Shown here in pieces: positions 33,955-42,263 of a stretch of DNA of 64,000 nt. The position numbers and the translations under genes were made by a program. The DNA lies in the NCBI GenBank assembly GCA_963931255.1, contig OZ006972.1:868001-932000 (forward strand), read 5' to 3'. Below the pieces are notes generated by a model that worked only from the letters and a program-made list of their open reading frames with translations, was not told the DNA's origin and made no database searches. Origin of the DNA: CALUVN01 sp944323595 (GTDB lineage: Bacteria; Cyanobacteriota; Vampirovibrionia; Gastranaerophilales; Gastranaerophilaceae). How positions within the stretch are numbered: the stretch's first letter is position 1; each line of letters begins with the position of its first letter.

Positions 33955-34677
33955 ATGGATAAACAAATTTTAATTACGGGCTCCAGCCGCGGAATAGGCA
34001 GAGAAACAGCTTTATATCTGGCACAAAACGGTTATGATATTGTTCTTCATTATAACAGGACAGTCCCTGTTGATGTGCAAAAAGAAATTGAAGAACTTGG
34101 ACGGAAAGTTCGTACACTGAAATTTGATGTTTCAAACAGAGCGGAATGCAGTGATGTTCTTTTAAAAGACATCAGAGAACACGGAATGTATTACGGTATA
34201 GTTGTAAATGCAGGGATATCCAGAGATAACGTATTTCCTGCAATGGAAGATTCCGAATGGGATGATGTCTTAAATACAAATTTAGGCGGGTTTTATAATG
34301 TATTACGTCCGCTGGTCATGCCTATGATAGAAAAGAGGATTAAAGGCAGAATAGTTACATTATCCTCCATATCAGGCTTATGCGGCAACCGCGGACAGGT
34401 GAATTACAGTGCCTCAAAAGCAGGTATCATCGGCGCTACAAAAGCTCTGAGTCTTGAACTTGCAAAACGCGGTATTACAGTAAACTGTGTTGCCCCCGGT
34501 GTTATTGATACTGATATGACAAAAGATTTGCCGGTTGATGAAATGAAAAAAATGATACCGATGAAACGTTTTGGCAAACCGAGGGAAGTTGCAAGCTTAA
34601 TAAATTATCTTATGAGTGAAGATGCGGCATACATTACCGGTCAGGTAATTTCCGTAAACGGGGGAATGTATCTGTGA
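33955..34677 (+). CDS. 3-ketoacyl-ACP reductase, FabG-like (ApeQ-like)
   Basis: 240 residues, a classical short-chain dehydrogenase. TGSSRGIGRETA binds NADPH, NAGISRDN and LSSISG carry the conserved Asn and Ser, and YSASKAG the Tyr-x3-Lys pair; it ends SVNGGMYL. It reduces the 3-keto group after each condensation. The gene starts at the base after the dehydratase stop and ends overlapping the next GTG start (GTGA). Confidence 0.94.
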   Translation: MDKQILITGSSRGIGRETALYLAQNGYDIVLHYNRTVPVDVQKEIEELGRKVRTLKFDVSNRAECSDVLLKDIREHGMYYGIVVNAGISRDNVFPAMEDSEWDDVLNTNLGGFYNVLRPLVMPMIEKRIKGRIVTLSSISGLCGNRGQVNYSASKAGIIGATKALSLELAKRGITVNCVAPGVIDTDMTKDLPVDEMKKMIPMKRFGKPREVASLINYLMSEDAAYITGQVISVNGGMYL

Positions 34678-35900
34678 GACGTGTTGTAGTTACGGGAATG
34701 TCACTGATTAGTTCATTGGGATTTGATACTTTAAGTGCCTTTGAGAGGCTTCAAAAGTATGAAAATACCGTAAAATATATGGAAACCCTTGAACAGTATG
34801 AGCGCTTGAATACAAAACTTGCGGCGCCTGTTGATAATTTTGAGACACCGGCACATTACACAAGAAAAACTTTGCGTACAATGGGCAAAGTTTCCGTGAT
34901 GAGTGTTGCATGCACTGAAAAAGCACTTGAACAGGCAGGGCTTTTGAATGATACCGTTATTCAAAACGGGAGAACAGGGGTAAGTTACGGTTCATCTTCA
35001 GGAACAATGGAAGCGTTGATAGATTTTTATTCAATGCAGGTGGAAAAATCCGTCAAAGGTTTGACATCAGGTTCTTATGTAAAAATGATGGCTCACACGG
35101 CTCCTGTAAATATTTCAATGTATTTTAAAACAACAGGACGTTTAATAACGACGTCAACAGCATGTACATCAGGTTCAATGGGTGTAGGATGTGCTTATGA
35201 AGCTATTCAAAACGGTTATGCCGATGTAATGATAGCCGGCGGCTCCGATGAACTTCACCCGACACAGATTGCTATTTTCGACACTCTTTATGCAACAAGT
35301 CAGAAAAATTCCACACCAAATCTGACACCGTCACCTTTTGATGCGGAGCGTGACGGACTTGTAATAGGAGAGGGTGCAGGGACGCTTATTCTTGAAGAAT
35401 ATGAACACGCGAAAAAACGCGGGGCAAATATTATAGCAGAAATTATAGGGTTTGGTACAAACACAGACGGCAATCATATTACAACACCAAATCGTCCTAC
35501 CGTTGCAAGAGTAATGGAATTATCACTTGAAAACGCAAAATTATCGCCGGATAAAATCGGTTACATAAACGCCCATGGTACAGGAACTATACAGGGCGAT
35601 ATGACAGAAAGCAACGCAACTTACGATGTTTTTAAACGAGCGGTGCCTATCAGTTCATTAAAAAGCTATACAGGGCATACTCTCGGTGCCTGCGGCGCGA
35701 TTGAGGCTATTTTAACCATAGAAATGATGAACAAAAAATGGTTCCATCCGACATTGAACTTAAATAATGTTGATGAAAACTGTGCACCGCTGGATTATAT
35801 AACAGTTGAGGGCAGAGAAATTGATACAAACTATGTCATGTCAAATAACTTTGCTTTTGGCGGGATTAACACGTCATTAATATTTACAAATAAATTCTAA
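34674..35900 (+). CDS. Beta-ketoacyl-ACP synthase (ApeR-like)
   Basis: 408 residues with Cys164 in STACTSGSMGV, His in NAHGTGTIQGD, His in YTGHTLGACG, and NNFAFGGINTS. It is a complete KAS I/II-type condensing enzyme. In characterised clusters ApeR is a homodimer that serves early or complementary chain extensions. Translation starts at GTG overlapping the ketoreductase stop. It closes the core synthase arm; galE follows after 34 bases. Confidence 0.92.
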   Translation: MRRVVVTGMSLISSLGFDTLSAFERLQKYENTVKYMETLEQYERLNTKLAAPVDNFETPAHYTRKTLRTMGKVSVMSVACTEKALEQAGLLNDTVIQNGRTGVSYGSSSGTMEALIDFYSMQVEKSVKGLTSGSYVKMMAHTAPVNISMYFKTTGRLITTSTACTSGSMGVGCAYEAIQNGYADVMIAGGSDELHPTQIAIFDTLYATSQKNSTPNLTPSPFDAERDGLVIGEGAGTLILEEYEHAKKRGANIIAEIIGFGTNTDGNHITTPNRPTVARVMELSLENAKLSPDKIGYINAHGTGTIQGDMTESNATYDVFKRAVPISSLKSYTGHTLGACGAIEAILTIEMMNKKWFHPTLNLNNVDENCAPLDYITVEGREIDTNYVMSNNFAFGGINTSLIFTNKF

Positions 35901-35934
35901 AAAATTTTACGGAAAATAAAAAGAGAGGTATAAA

Positions 35935-36924
35935 ATGACAATATTAGTTCTTGGCGGCGCCGGATACATAGGTTCACATACAGTATATGAACTTATAGAT
36001 AAAGGCGAAGATGTTGTAATTATTGATAATTTACAAACAGGCTACGAACAGGCTGTTCATCCGAAAGCCCGTTTTTACAAGGGGGATATAAGAGACAGAG
36101 AATTTCTCGACAGTGTTTTTGAAAAAGAAAAAATAGATTCCGTTATCCATTTTGCTGCAAGTTCGCTTGTCGGTGAAAGCATGGAAAAACCTCTGAAATA
36201 TTATGACAATAATTTATGCGGAACAAAAATTCTGCTTGATGCAATGGTTGCCCATGGAATAGATAAAATAGTTTTCTCATCCACCGCTGCAACCTACGGA
36301 GAACCGGAAAGAGTTCCTATCCTTGAATCTGACAAAACTGAACCGACAAATACATACGGTGAAACAAAACTTTCTATGGAAAAAATGTTCAAATGGGTAA
36401 GTAAAGCCCATGGACTCAGATATGTTTCATTGAGATATTTCAATGCATGCGGCGCGCATAAAAGCGGTGAAATCGGAGAAGCCCACAATCCGGAATCACA
36501 CCTGATACCACTTATTCTTCAGGTGCCAAACGGACAGAGAGAATTCATTTCAATTTTCGGGGATGATTATGATACAAAAGACGGAACCTGCGTAAGAGAT
36601 TACATTCACGTAACAGATTTAGCATCAGCACATATACTTGCTGTCAGATACCTCGAATTCGGAAACGAAAGCAATATTTTCAATCTTGGAAACGGTGTCG
36701 GTTTTACAGTAAAAGAAGTTATAGAATGCGCAAGAAAAATTACCGGACATCCTATTCCGGCTAAAGTTTCACCTCGCCGTGCAGGCGATCCGGCACAGCT
36801 TATTGCATCAAGCGAAAAAGCAAAAAATAAACTGGGCTGGCATCCGGAGCATGCTGATCTGGAAGAAATTATTTCTTCCGCCTGGAACTGGCATAAAAAT
36901 CATCCGCACGGTTTTAATTCGTAG
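35935..36924 (+). CDS. galE: UDP-glucose 4-epimerase
   Basis: 329 residues, an extended short-chain dehydrogenase. GGAGYIGSHTVYEL binds NAD, SSTAATYGEP and TYGETKLSMEK give the Ser and Tyr-x3-Lys residues, and LRYFNACGAHKSGEIGE with VRDYIHVTDLASAH are GalE hallmarks. It interconverts UDP-glucose and UDP-galactose. AGAGG precedes the ATG. It is 34 bases behind the ketosynthase and ahead of a terminator, so it is likely in the same transcript. It could supply a sugar donor for the glycosyltransferases at the cluster's other end. Confidence 0.95.
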   Translation: MTILVLGGAGYIGSHTVYELIDKGEDVVIIDNLQTGYEQAVHPKARFYKGDIRDREFLDSVFEKEKIDSVIHFAASSLVGESMEKPLKYYDNNLCGTKILLDAMVAHGIDKIVFSSTAATYGEPERVPILESDKTEPTNTYGETKLSMEKMFKWVSKAHGLRYVSLRYFNACGAHKSGEIGEAHNPESHLIPLILQVPNGQREFISIFGDDYDTKDGTCVRDYIHVTDLASAHILAVRYLEFGNESNIFNLGNGVGFTVKEVIECARKITGHPIPAKVSPRRAGDPAQLIASSEKAKNKLGWHPEHADLEEIISSAWNWHKNHPHGFNS

Positions 36925-36949
36925 TAAATAATTTCTATAAAATTATTCA

Positions 36950-36990
36950 AAAAAATCCTCCAAAAATTTAAAAATTTTTGGGGATTTTTT
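36950..36990 (+). terminator. Intrinsic terminator after galE
   Basis: An 18-bp AT-rich stem with one bulged T (36950-36968 with 36973-36990; core TCC-CCAAAAATT), a four-base loop and a terminal T-run. It closes the rightward arm of the polyene cluster. Confidence 0.85.
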
Positions 36991-37100
36991 ATTACAAAAA
37001 TTTGATAAATCTCAATAAAAATTTTTAAATTTTTTATTCCATTTAATTAAAACTTTTTTGTGAAAATAATATAAAAATTAATCGGAAATTTTAAAAAAAT

Positions 37101-37129
37101 TTGACAAAAATTTTAAAAAATTGTAGTAT
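37101..37129 (+). promoter_or_regulatory. Consensus sigma70-type promoter
   Basis: TTGACA (37101-37106, perfect -35), a 17-base spacer and TAGTAT (37124-37129). Transcription would start near 37136, 25 bases before the hydroxyacid dehydrogenase ATG. The surrounding 36991-37100 is very AT-rich and holds nothing else I can identify. Confidence 0.8.
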
Positions 37130-37160
37130 AAAACTGCGTTAATTGATTAGGATTTTTTAG

Positions 37161-38105
37161 ATGAATATAGTATTGCTTGAGTCATTATCAATTAGTAATG
37201 ATACTCTGCAAAAATATATAAAAAATTTAGAAGAAAAAGGTCACAAATTTACTTTTTATGAAAGAAATGATGACGTAAATTTACAAATTGAACGCGCAAA
37301 AGACGCAGATATTTTAATGCTTGCAAATATGCCTTTAAAAGGTGAAGTAATAAAAGCATGCAAAAACTTAAAATACATCAATATTGCCTTTACAGGGGTC
37401 GATCATGTTGATGTAAAAACCGCCGGAGAAATGGGTATAAAACTTAGCAATGCTTCCGGTTATTCAAACGATTCCGTTGCGGAATTAACGATATGTTTGA
37501 TGCTTTCTCTTTTAAGAAATATTCCTCAGGTTGATGCCCGCTGCAGAGCCGGCAAAACAAAAGAAGGTCTTGTGGGCTGTGAATTAAAAGGGAAAACAAT
37601 AGGCATTATCGGCACAGGTGCAATCGGCATGACTGTTGCAAAATTATGTCATGCTTTCGGGTGTAAAATTGTCGCTTATAACGGATTTTCCAACAAAGAA
37701 AATTCTGATTTAATTACATATCTTCCTCTGAAAGAAATGCTCGAAATTTCTGACATCGTAACTTTACATTGTCCGTTGACAGAAAAATCGAAAAATTTAA
37801 TCAATAAAGAAACATTATCTTTTATGAAAAAAAGTGCAATTTTAATCAATGCGGCACGCGGTGGAGTTGTTGATACAGAGGCACTTGCAGATAGCCTGAA
37901 TAACGGAAAAATTTCAGGTGCGGGAATAGATGTTTTTGAAACAGAACCCCCTCTTGATATTAATCATCCGTTATTAAAAACTCCGAATACAATTGTTACT
38001 CCGCACATCGCTTTTGCAACAAAAGAATCTATGGAAAAACGTGCGGAAATTGTTTTCGAAAATATTAATCAGTTTTTAGCAGGAAATCATATCAATAAAG
38101 TTTAA
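37161..38105 (+). CDS. D-2-hydroxyacid dehydrogenase
   Basis: 314 residues. The NAD-binding loop is GIIGTGAIGMTVAKL; catalytic Arg is in NAARGGVVD, Glu in GAGIDVFETEPPL and His in TPHIAFATKES. It reduces a 2-keto acid to the D-hydroxy acid or the reverse. The family also includes glycerate, phosphoglycerate and lactate dehydrogenases, and residues seen do not fix the substrate. It is preceded by the best promoter in the window and appears monocistronic. Confidence 0.92.
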   Translation: MNIVLLESLSISNDTLQKYIKNLEEKGHKFTFYERNDDVNLQIERAKDADILMLANMPLKGEVIKACKNLKYINIAFTGVDHVDVKTAGEMGIKLSNASGYSNDSVAELTICLMLSLLRNIPQVDARCRAGKTKEGLVGCELKGKTIGIIGTGAIGMTVAKLCHAFGCKIVAYNGFSNKENSDLITYLPLKEMLEISDIVTLHCPLTEKSKNLINKETLSFMKKSAILINAARGGVVDTEALADSLNNGKISGAGIDVFETEPPLDINHPLLKTPNTIVTPHIAFATKESMEKRAEIVFENINQFLAGNHINKV

Positions 38106-38119
38106 AAAATAACCTATAT

Positions 38120-38149
38120 TTGGTGGATGTTTCAAATAAAAATTATTAT
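38120..38149 (+). promoter_or_regulatory. Probable promoter of the solenoid protein gene
   Basis: TTGGTG (38120-38125), an 18-base spacer and TATTAT (38144-38149), about 60 bases before the ATG at 38210. Confidence 0.45.
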
Positions 38150-38209
38150 TAGAATTAACCTATCAAAAAATTTAGTGAAAAATTGGCAACAAAAAAAAGG
38201 AGGCTCAAT

Positions 38210-38758
38210 ATGGCAGCAAAAAATTATGATGAAATGATAAGAAATTACACCGGTGGTGATTTGGACTTATCAGGATGTTCAATGAAAAGATTAGAACTTG
38301 ATCACGTTGACGGTAACTTAAACTTAACAAAAGCTACTATCGACAAATTAGCAATCGGCTGGGTTAGCGGTGAATTAAACATGACTAACGCAACTATCAA
38401 AACTATCGAAAATCCGATTGATGCAAAAAGTGTTAATATGACAGGTACTGATGTTAAAAAATTACCTGCTCACATCTGGACTGACAGCTTGACTGTTGAA
38501 AAAAGCTCTATCGTTAAATTCAACACAGATGTTAGAGCTAATACTTTGAACATCAGAAATACAAAAATTGAACAATTACCTAAAGATTTGAGAGTAAACA
38601 CTCTTATCGTTGATACAAAAACAGCAAAAACTCTTCCGCTTACAACATTGAGACAATGTGCTGAAATCGTTATGGATGACGTAACTTACGGCGAAAGAAG
38701 AGTTGGTGCTGATTTTGAATTCTGCAGCGTTAGCACTACAGAATATGCAAGTGTATAG
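38210..38758 (+). CDS. LRR-like beta-solenoid protein, unknown function
   Basis: 182 residues from the ATG at 38210; a near-consensus AAGGAGG (38197-38203) fixes this start. It is built of about seven 20-23-residue units with a shared pattern such as GDLDLSGCSMKRLEL, GNLNLTKATIDKLAI, GELNMTNATIKTIE and NTLNIRNTKIEQLP. This regular L-x-L/M-x-x-T/A-x-I-x-x-L spacing predicts a leucine-rich or pentapeptide-like solenoid. There is no signal peptide. The unit has its own promoter, strong ribosome site and terminator, suggesting high expression. No family name can be given. Confidence 0.8.
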   Translation: MAAKNYDEMIRNYTGGDLDLSGCSMKRLELDHVDGNLNLTKATIDKLAIGWVSGELNMTNATIKTIENPIDAKSVNMTGTDVKKLPAHIWTDSLTVEKSSIVKFNTDVRANTLNIRNTKIEQLPKDLRVNTLIVDTKTAKTLPLTTLRQCAEIVMDDVTYGERRVGADFEFCSVSTTEYASV

Positions 38759-38777
38759 TTCATAAAAACTATCAATT

Positions 38778-38820
38778 AAAAAAGAACCTTTATTGAGATA
38801 TTTCAGTAAAGGTTCTTTTT
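38778..38820. terminator. Bidirectional intrinsic terminator
   Basis: A long stem with core AAAGAACCTTTA and its complement, with one mismatch near the loop, flanked by A- and T-runs. It serves the solenoid gene from the left and the leftward thioredoxin gene from the right. Confidence 0.85.
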
Positions 38821-38823
38821 TGT

Positions 38824-39129
38824 TTAAGTTAAGTGCTCCATTAATCTTGACAGAAGCTGTGATTTTTCATGATATCCGGAGAGTGCAGCTATAATTTTTC
38901 CTTCTTTGAATAATAAAAATGCAGGGAAACCCGTAATACCGTATTTTTCTGCAATGTCGGGATTCCTATCTACATCTACTGTACCAATCCAGATATTATT
39001 TGCCGAAAGTTCTTCAATAACAGGACGTTCTTTTTTACAATAGCCGCACCAGGATGCATAAAATTCAACCAGCTTTAGTCCTGTTCGGATATTGCGCTCA
39101 AAATTTTTTTCATCAAGTTCAACTAGCAT
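38824..39129 (-). CDS. Thioredoxin-like protein with CGYC active site
   Basis: 101 residues, a complete thioredoxin fold: LVEFYASWCGYCKKERP with CGYC in place of the usual CGPC, then DVDRNPDIAEKYGITGFPAFLLF containing the cis-Pro. The Tyr in the active-site pair should change redox potential compared with ordinary TrxA. It is cytoplasmic. It is divergent from the CoA-disulfide reductase gene with a 118-base gap, suggesting related thiol redox roles. Confidence 0.92.
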   Translation of the reverse strand: MLVELDEKNFERNIRTGLKLVEFYASWCGYCKKERPVIEELSANNIWIGTVDVDRNPDIAEKYGITGFPAFLLFKEGKIIAALSGYHEKSQLLSRLMEHLT

Positions 39130-39189
39130 GTTTTTCTCCTTGTTTTTTGTTAATTTTAAGTTTTATTTTAAAAAATTTTATCCCTCATC

Positions 39190-39218
39190 TTACCAAACTT
39201 TAGTGTTTATATTATACT
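39190..39218 (+). promoter_or_regulatory. Probable promoter of the CoA-disulfide reductase operon
   Basis: TTACCA (39190-39195), 17-base spacer, TATACT (39213-39218). A perfect AGGAGG (39235-39240) follows seven bases before the ATG at 39248. Confidence 0.65.
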
Positions 39219-39247
39219 GGGAAATAAAGTGATTAGGAGGTTCAAAT

Positions 39248-40891
39248 ATGCGTATACTGGTTGTTGGCGGCGGAGCCTGCGGAGCAAGTGCAGCAGCAAG
39301 ATGCAGAAGATTAAATGATGATGCGGAAATAATTATTTTAGAAGCAACAGATGAAATTTCCATCGCCAATTGCGGTCTGCCTTATTACACATCAGATGTT
39401 ATAAATTCAAGAGATAAAATGATTGTATCAAGTCCGATGAGATTTAAAAATCTTTTGAATATTGATGTCCGGTTAAATTCACGCGTAACAGAAATTGACA
39501 GAAAGAATAAAACCGTTACCGTAAACGGCAAAGAAATTCTGTCATACGACAAACTGGTTCTTGCGACAGGTGCTGCACCGGTGATTCCCCCGATACCCGG
39601 AGTGAATAATAAAAAAATCTTCACAGTCAGAACTCTTAAAGACGGTGACGGAATAAAAGAGATTTTACGTACAGGCAATGCTAAAAATGCGGTTGTGATA
39701 GGCGGCGGTTTTATCGGTGTTGAGATGGCAGAAAATTTCATCCATGCCGGTCTGCATACAACACTTGTCGAACTGTCAAATCAAATTCTATCGCCTCTGG
39801 ATAAAGAGATTGCAGCTGCTGCGCAAAATACAATGAGAAACAACGGCGTTGAACTTATCCTTTCAGACGGTGTAAAAGAATTTGAAGAAAATTTTATTGT
39901 TCTGAATTCAGGCAAAAAAATTCCTTATGATATCGCAATTCTTGCAATCGGAGTTCGTCCGGATGTTACACTGGCAAAATCAGCAGGACTTGAAACAGGT
40001 AATCTCGGCGGATTAAAAGTTAATGAATACATGCAAACTTCAGATGCTGATATTTACGCCGGCGGTGACAGTGTTGAAGTAAAAGATTTTGTCATCGGAC
40101 AATACTCTATTATTCCGCTTGCAGGACCTGCCAACCGTCAGGGCAGAATTATTGCCGATAATATAAACGGATTTAAATCAGTTTACAAAAATTCTCAAGG
40201 TACTGCCGTTGTAAAAGTTTTTGACCTCACAGTAGCGAACGTTGGCAATAATGAAAAACAGCTTTTGAAAAAAAATATTCCATACAAAAAAACTTTCATT
40301 TATAACAATTCGCACGCCGGTTATTATCCTGATGCAACTCGAACTTTATACAAACTGCTTTTCAATGAACAAGGACAAATTCTCGGTGCACAGGCGGCAG
40401 GATATGAGGGTGTTGAAAAAAGAATTGATGTGATTTCAACAATTATGCGCGAAAACGGAACCGTTCAGGATTTGCTCGACAGTGAACTTTGTTATGCCCC
40501 GCCATACGGCTCGGCAAAAGACGCTGTTAATATCCTTGGGATGCATGCGGATAATATTTTGAAAGGACTTGTCAAACCTGCCTTTATAGAAGACCTGCAG
40601 GGGTCAATGTTAATTGACGTCAGAGAAAAACCGTTTTTTGAAGCAGAAACTATCAATGGCGCAATAAATATTCCGACCTCACAAATGCGTGAGAGATTGA
40701 ATGAAATTCCGAAAGACAGAAAAATTGTATTATTTTGTAACACAGGATTTCAAAGTTACGTGGCATCAAGAATTTTGTTACAAAAGGGTTACACGGATGT
40801 ATTCAGCCTGACAGGCGGGATAGAGCTGTTTAAAGAACTTATAAAAGATGACTCGGAAAGTTTTCAATTTTACAAATTGGCTAAATTATAA
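39248..40891 (+). CDS. FAD-dependent CoA-disulfide reductase fused to a rhodanese domain
   Basis: 547 residues. An N-terminal FAD loop (VVGGGACGASAAARCRR), the redox Cys42 in IANCGLPYYTS, a second nucleotide loop (VVIGGGFIGVEMAEN) and YAGGDSVEVKD define the CoA-disulfide reductase/NADH oxidase/persulfide reductase group. Residues about 450-547 form a rhodanese domain with Cys497 in VLFCNTGFQSY. This fusion reduces CoA disulfide or CoA persulfide with NAD(P)H. It fits thiol redox or sulfur handling in an anaerobe. The CoA-transferase genes follow after 33 bases on the same strand. Confidence 0.93.
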   Translation: MRILVVGGGACGASAAARCRRLNDDAEIIILEATDEISIANCGLPYYTSDVINSRDKMIVSSPMRFKNLLNIDVRLNSRVTEIDRKNKTVTVNGKEILSYDKLVLATGAAPVIPPIPGVNNKKIFTVRTLKDGDGIKEILRTGNAKNAVVIGGGFIGVEMAENFIHAGLHTTLVELSNQILSPLDKEIAAAAQNTMRNNGVELILSDGVKEFEENFIVLNSGKKIPYDIAILAIGVRPDVTLAKSAGLETGNLGGLKVNEYMQTSDADIYAGGDSVEVKDFVIGQYSIIPLAGPANRQGRIIADNINGFKSVYKNSQGTAVVKVFDLTVANVGNNEKQLLKKNIPYKKTFIYNNSHAGYYPDATRTLYKLLFNEQGQILGAQAAGYEGVEKRIDVISTIMRENGTVQDLLDSELCYAPPYGSAKDAVNILGMHADNILKGLVKPAFIEDLQGSMLIDVREKPFFEAETINGAINIPTSQMRERLNEIPKDRKIVLFCNTGFQSYVASRILLQKGYTDVFSLTGGIELFKELIKDDSESFQFYKLAKL

Positions 40892-40924
40892 TAAAATTGG
40901 AGATAAGAAAGCAGGGATTTATTT

Positions 40925-41575
40925 ATGAAAAATGTAGTATCAGCTAAGGATGCGGTAAGTTTAATAAAAGACGGTTCAACAGTAATGCTCGGCGGTTTTT
41001 TAAGCTGCGGGGTTCCGGATGAATTGATAGACGCACTTGTTGAACAGAATACAAAAGAACTTACACTAATCTGCAATGATACATCTTTCCCGCAGTCAGA
41101 CAAGGGAAAACTTATCGTAAATAAACAGGCTAAAAAAATTATCACTGCCCACATCGGCACAAATCCCGAAAGCGGTAAACAAATGCATACGGGTGAATTA
41201 GAAGTCGAACTTGTTCCAATGGGTACATTGATAGAAAAAATTAGAGCCCACGGTGCCGGATTAGGCGGGGTTTTAACACCTACAGGAGTAGGTACTGATT
41301 TAGAAGAACACGGCAAAACCGTTGAAATTGATGATAAAAAATTCATTTTTGAAAAACCGCTCGGGGCTGACTTTGCACTTATTTACGGAACAAAAGTGGA
41401 CAAGTTCGGAAATGTTGCTTTCTACGGAACAACAAGAAACCTGAATACAGTTATGGCAACTGCAGCAAATACCGTTATAGTACAGGCTGATGAACTTGTA
41501 GATTGTCTTGAACCAAATGAAGTTGTTATTCCGGGATTATTTGTAGATTACATAGTTGTACGCGGAGGAGAATAG
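40925..41575 (+). CDS. Acetate/acetoacetate-type CoA-transferase, subunit A
   Basis: 216 residues. GFLSCGVPDELIDALVEQ, HIGTNPESGKQMHTGELEVEL and GGVLTPTGVGTDLEEHGK are diagnostic of the alpha subunit of AtoD/CtfA/ScoA-type enzymes. It works with the next gene to move CoA between acyl-CoA and acetate or acetoacetate in fermentation. GGAGAT-type purines precede the ATG. Exact substrates cannot be told from sequence. Confidence 0.94.
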   Translation: MKNVVSAKDAVSLIKDGSTVMLGGFLSCGVPDELIDALVEQNTKELTLICNDTSFPQSDKGKLIVNKQAKKIITAHIGTNPESGKQMHTGELEVELVPMGTLIEKIRAHGAGLGGVLTPTGVGTDLEEHGKTVEIDDKKFIFEKPLGADFALIYGTKVDKFGNVAFYGTTRNLNTVMATAANTVIVQADELVDCLEPNEVVIPGLFVDYIVVRGGE

Positions 41576-41576
41576 A

Positions 41577-42263
41577 ATGGAAGCAATGCTTGAACAACAA
41601 TTAACAAAAGAACAAATCCGTGCAATTATCGCCAAACGTGCAGCAAAAGAATTCAAAGACGGTGACGTTGTTACCCTTGGAATTGGTTTGCCTACAGAGG
41701 TTGCAAACTATGTACCTGCAGATAAAAATGTTATTTTCCAATCAGAAAACGGCATTCTGGGGCTCGGTAAAAATCAGAACGGGCCTGATTTTGATACAAG
41801 AATTATAAACGCCGGCGGAGGTCTTGTAGAGGCTAACTACGGAGCTTGTTTTTATGATGCACTTATGGCTTTCACTATGATGAGAGGCGGGCATATTGAT
41901 GCAACGGTTCTTGGAGCACTTCAGGTTGATGAAGAGGGAAGTCTTGCAAGCTGGTGTATTCCGGGGAAATTCGTTCCGGGGATGGGCGGCTCTATGGATT
42001 TAATTGTCGGTGCTAAAAAAGTTATTGTAGCTATGGAACACCTCTCCAAAGACCAGATTAAAATCGTTAAAAAATGTACACTTCCGCTCACTGCTTACAG
42101 AGAAGTCGATTTGATTATTACTGAACGCTGTGTTTTAAAAGTTACATCAAACGGTCTTGTGATGACAGAAATTAATCCTATGTACACTATTGATGATATT
42201 AAAAATTCTACCACCGCAGCTTTCACAGTCAGTCCTGATTTGAAATATATGGAAATTGACTAG
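41577..42263 (+). CDS. Acetate/acetoacetate-type CoA-transferase, subunit B
   Basis: 228 residues from the ATG at 41577, behind GGAGGA and one base after subunit A's stop. Glu57 in FQSENGILGLG is the catalytic glutamate that carries the CoA-thioester intermediate. GGAGGLVEANYGA-like, GGHIDATVLGALQVDE and GMGGSMDLIVGAKKV complete the beta-subunit signature. It overlaps the convergent DUF2971 gene by four bases. Confidence 0.95.
   Translation: MEAMLEQQLTKEQIRAIIAKRAAKEFKDGDVVTLGIGLPTEVANYVPADKNVIFQSENGILGLGKNQNGPDFDTRIINAGGGLVEANYGACFYDALMAFTMMRGGHIDATVLGALQVDEEGSLASWCIPGKFVPGMGGSMDLIVGAKKVIVAMEHLSKDQIKIVKKCTLPLTAYREVDLIITERCVLKVTSNGLVMTEINPMYTIDDIKNSTTAAFTVSPDLKYMEID

Noticed and set aside
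33385..33966. 193-residue open frame on the minus strand
   Set aside because: It lies antisense to the dehydratase gene, which has a clear family match and coupled neighbours. Its sequence is Phe/Ile/Cys-rich as expected of a reverse-frame artefact.
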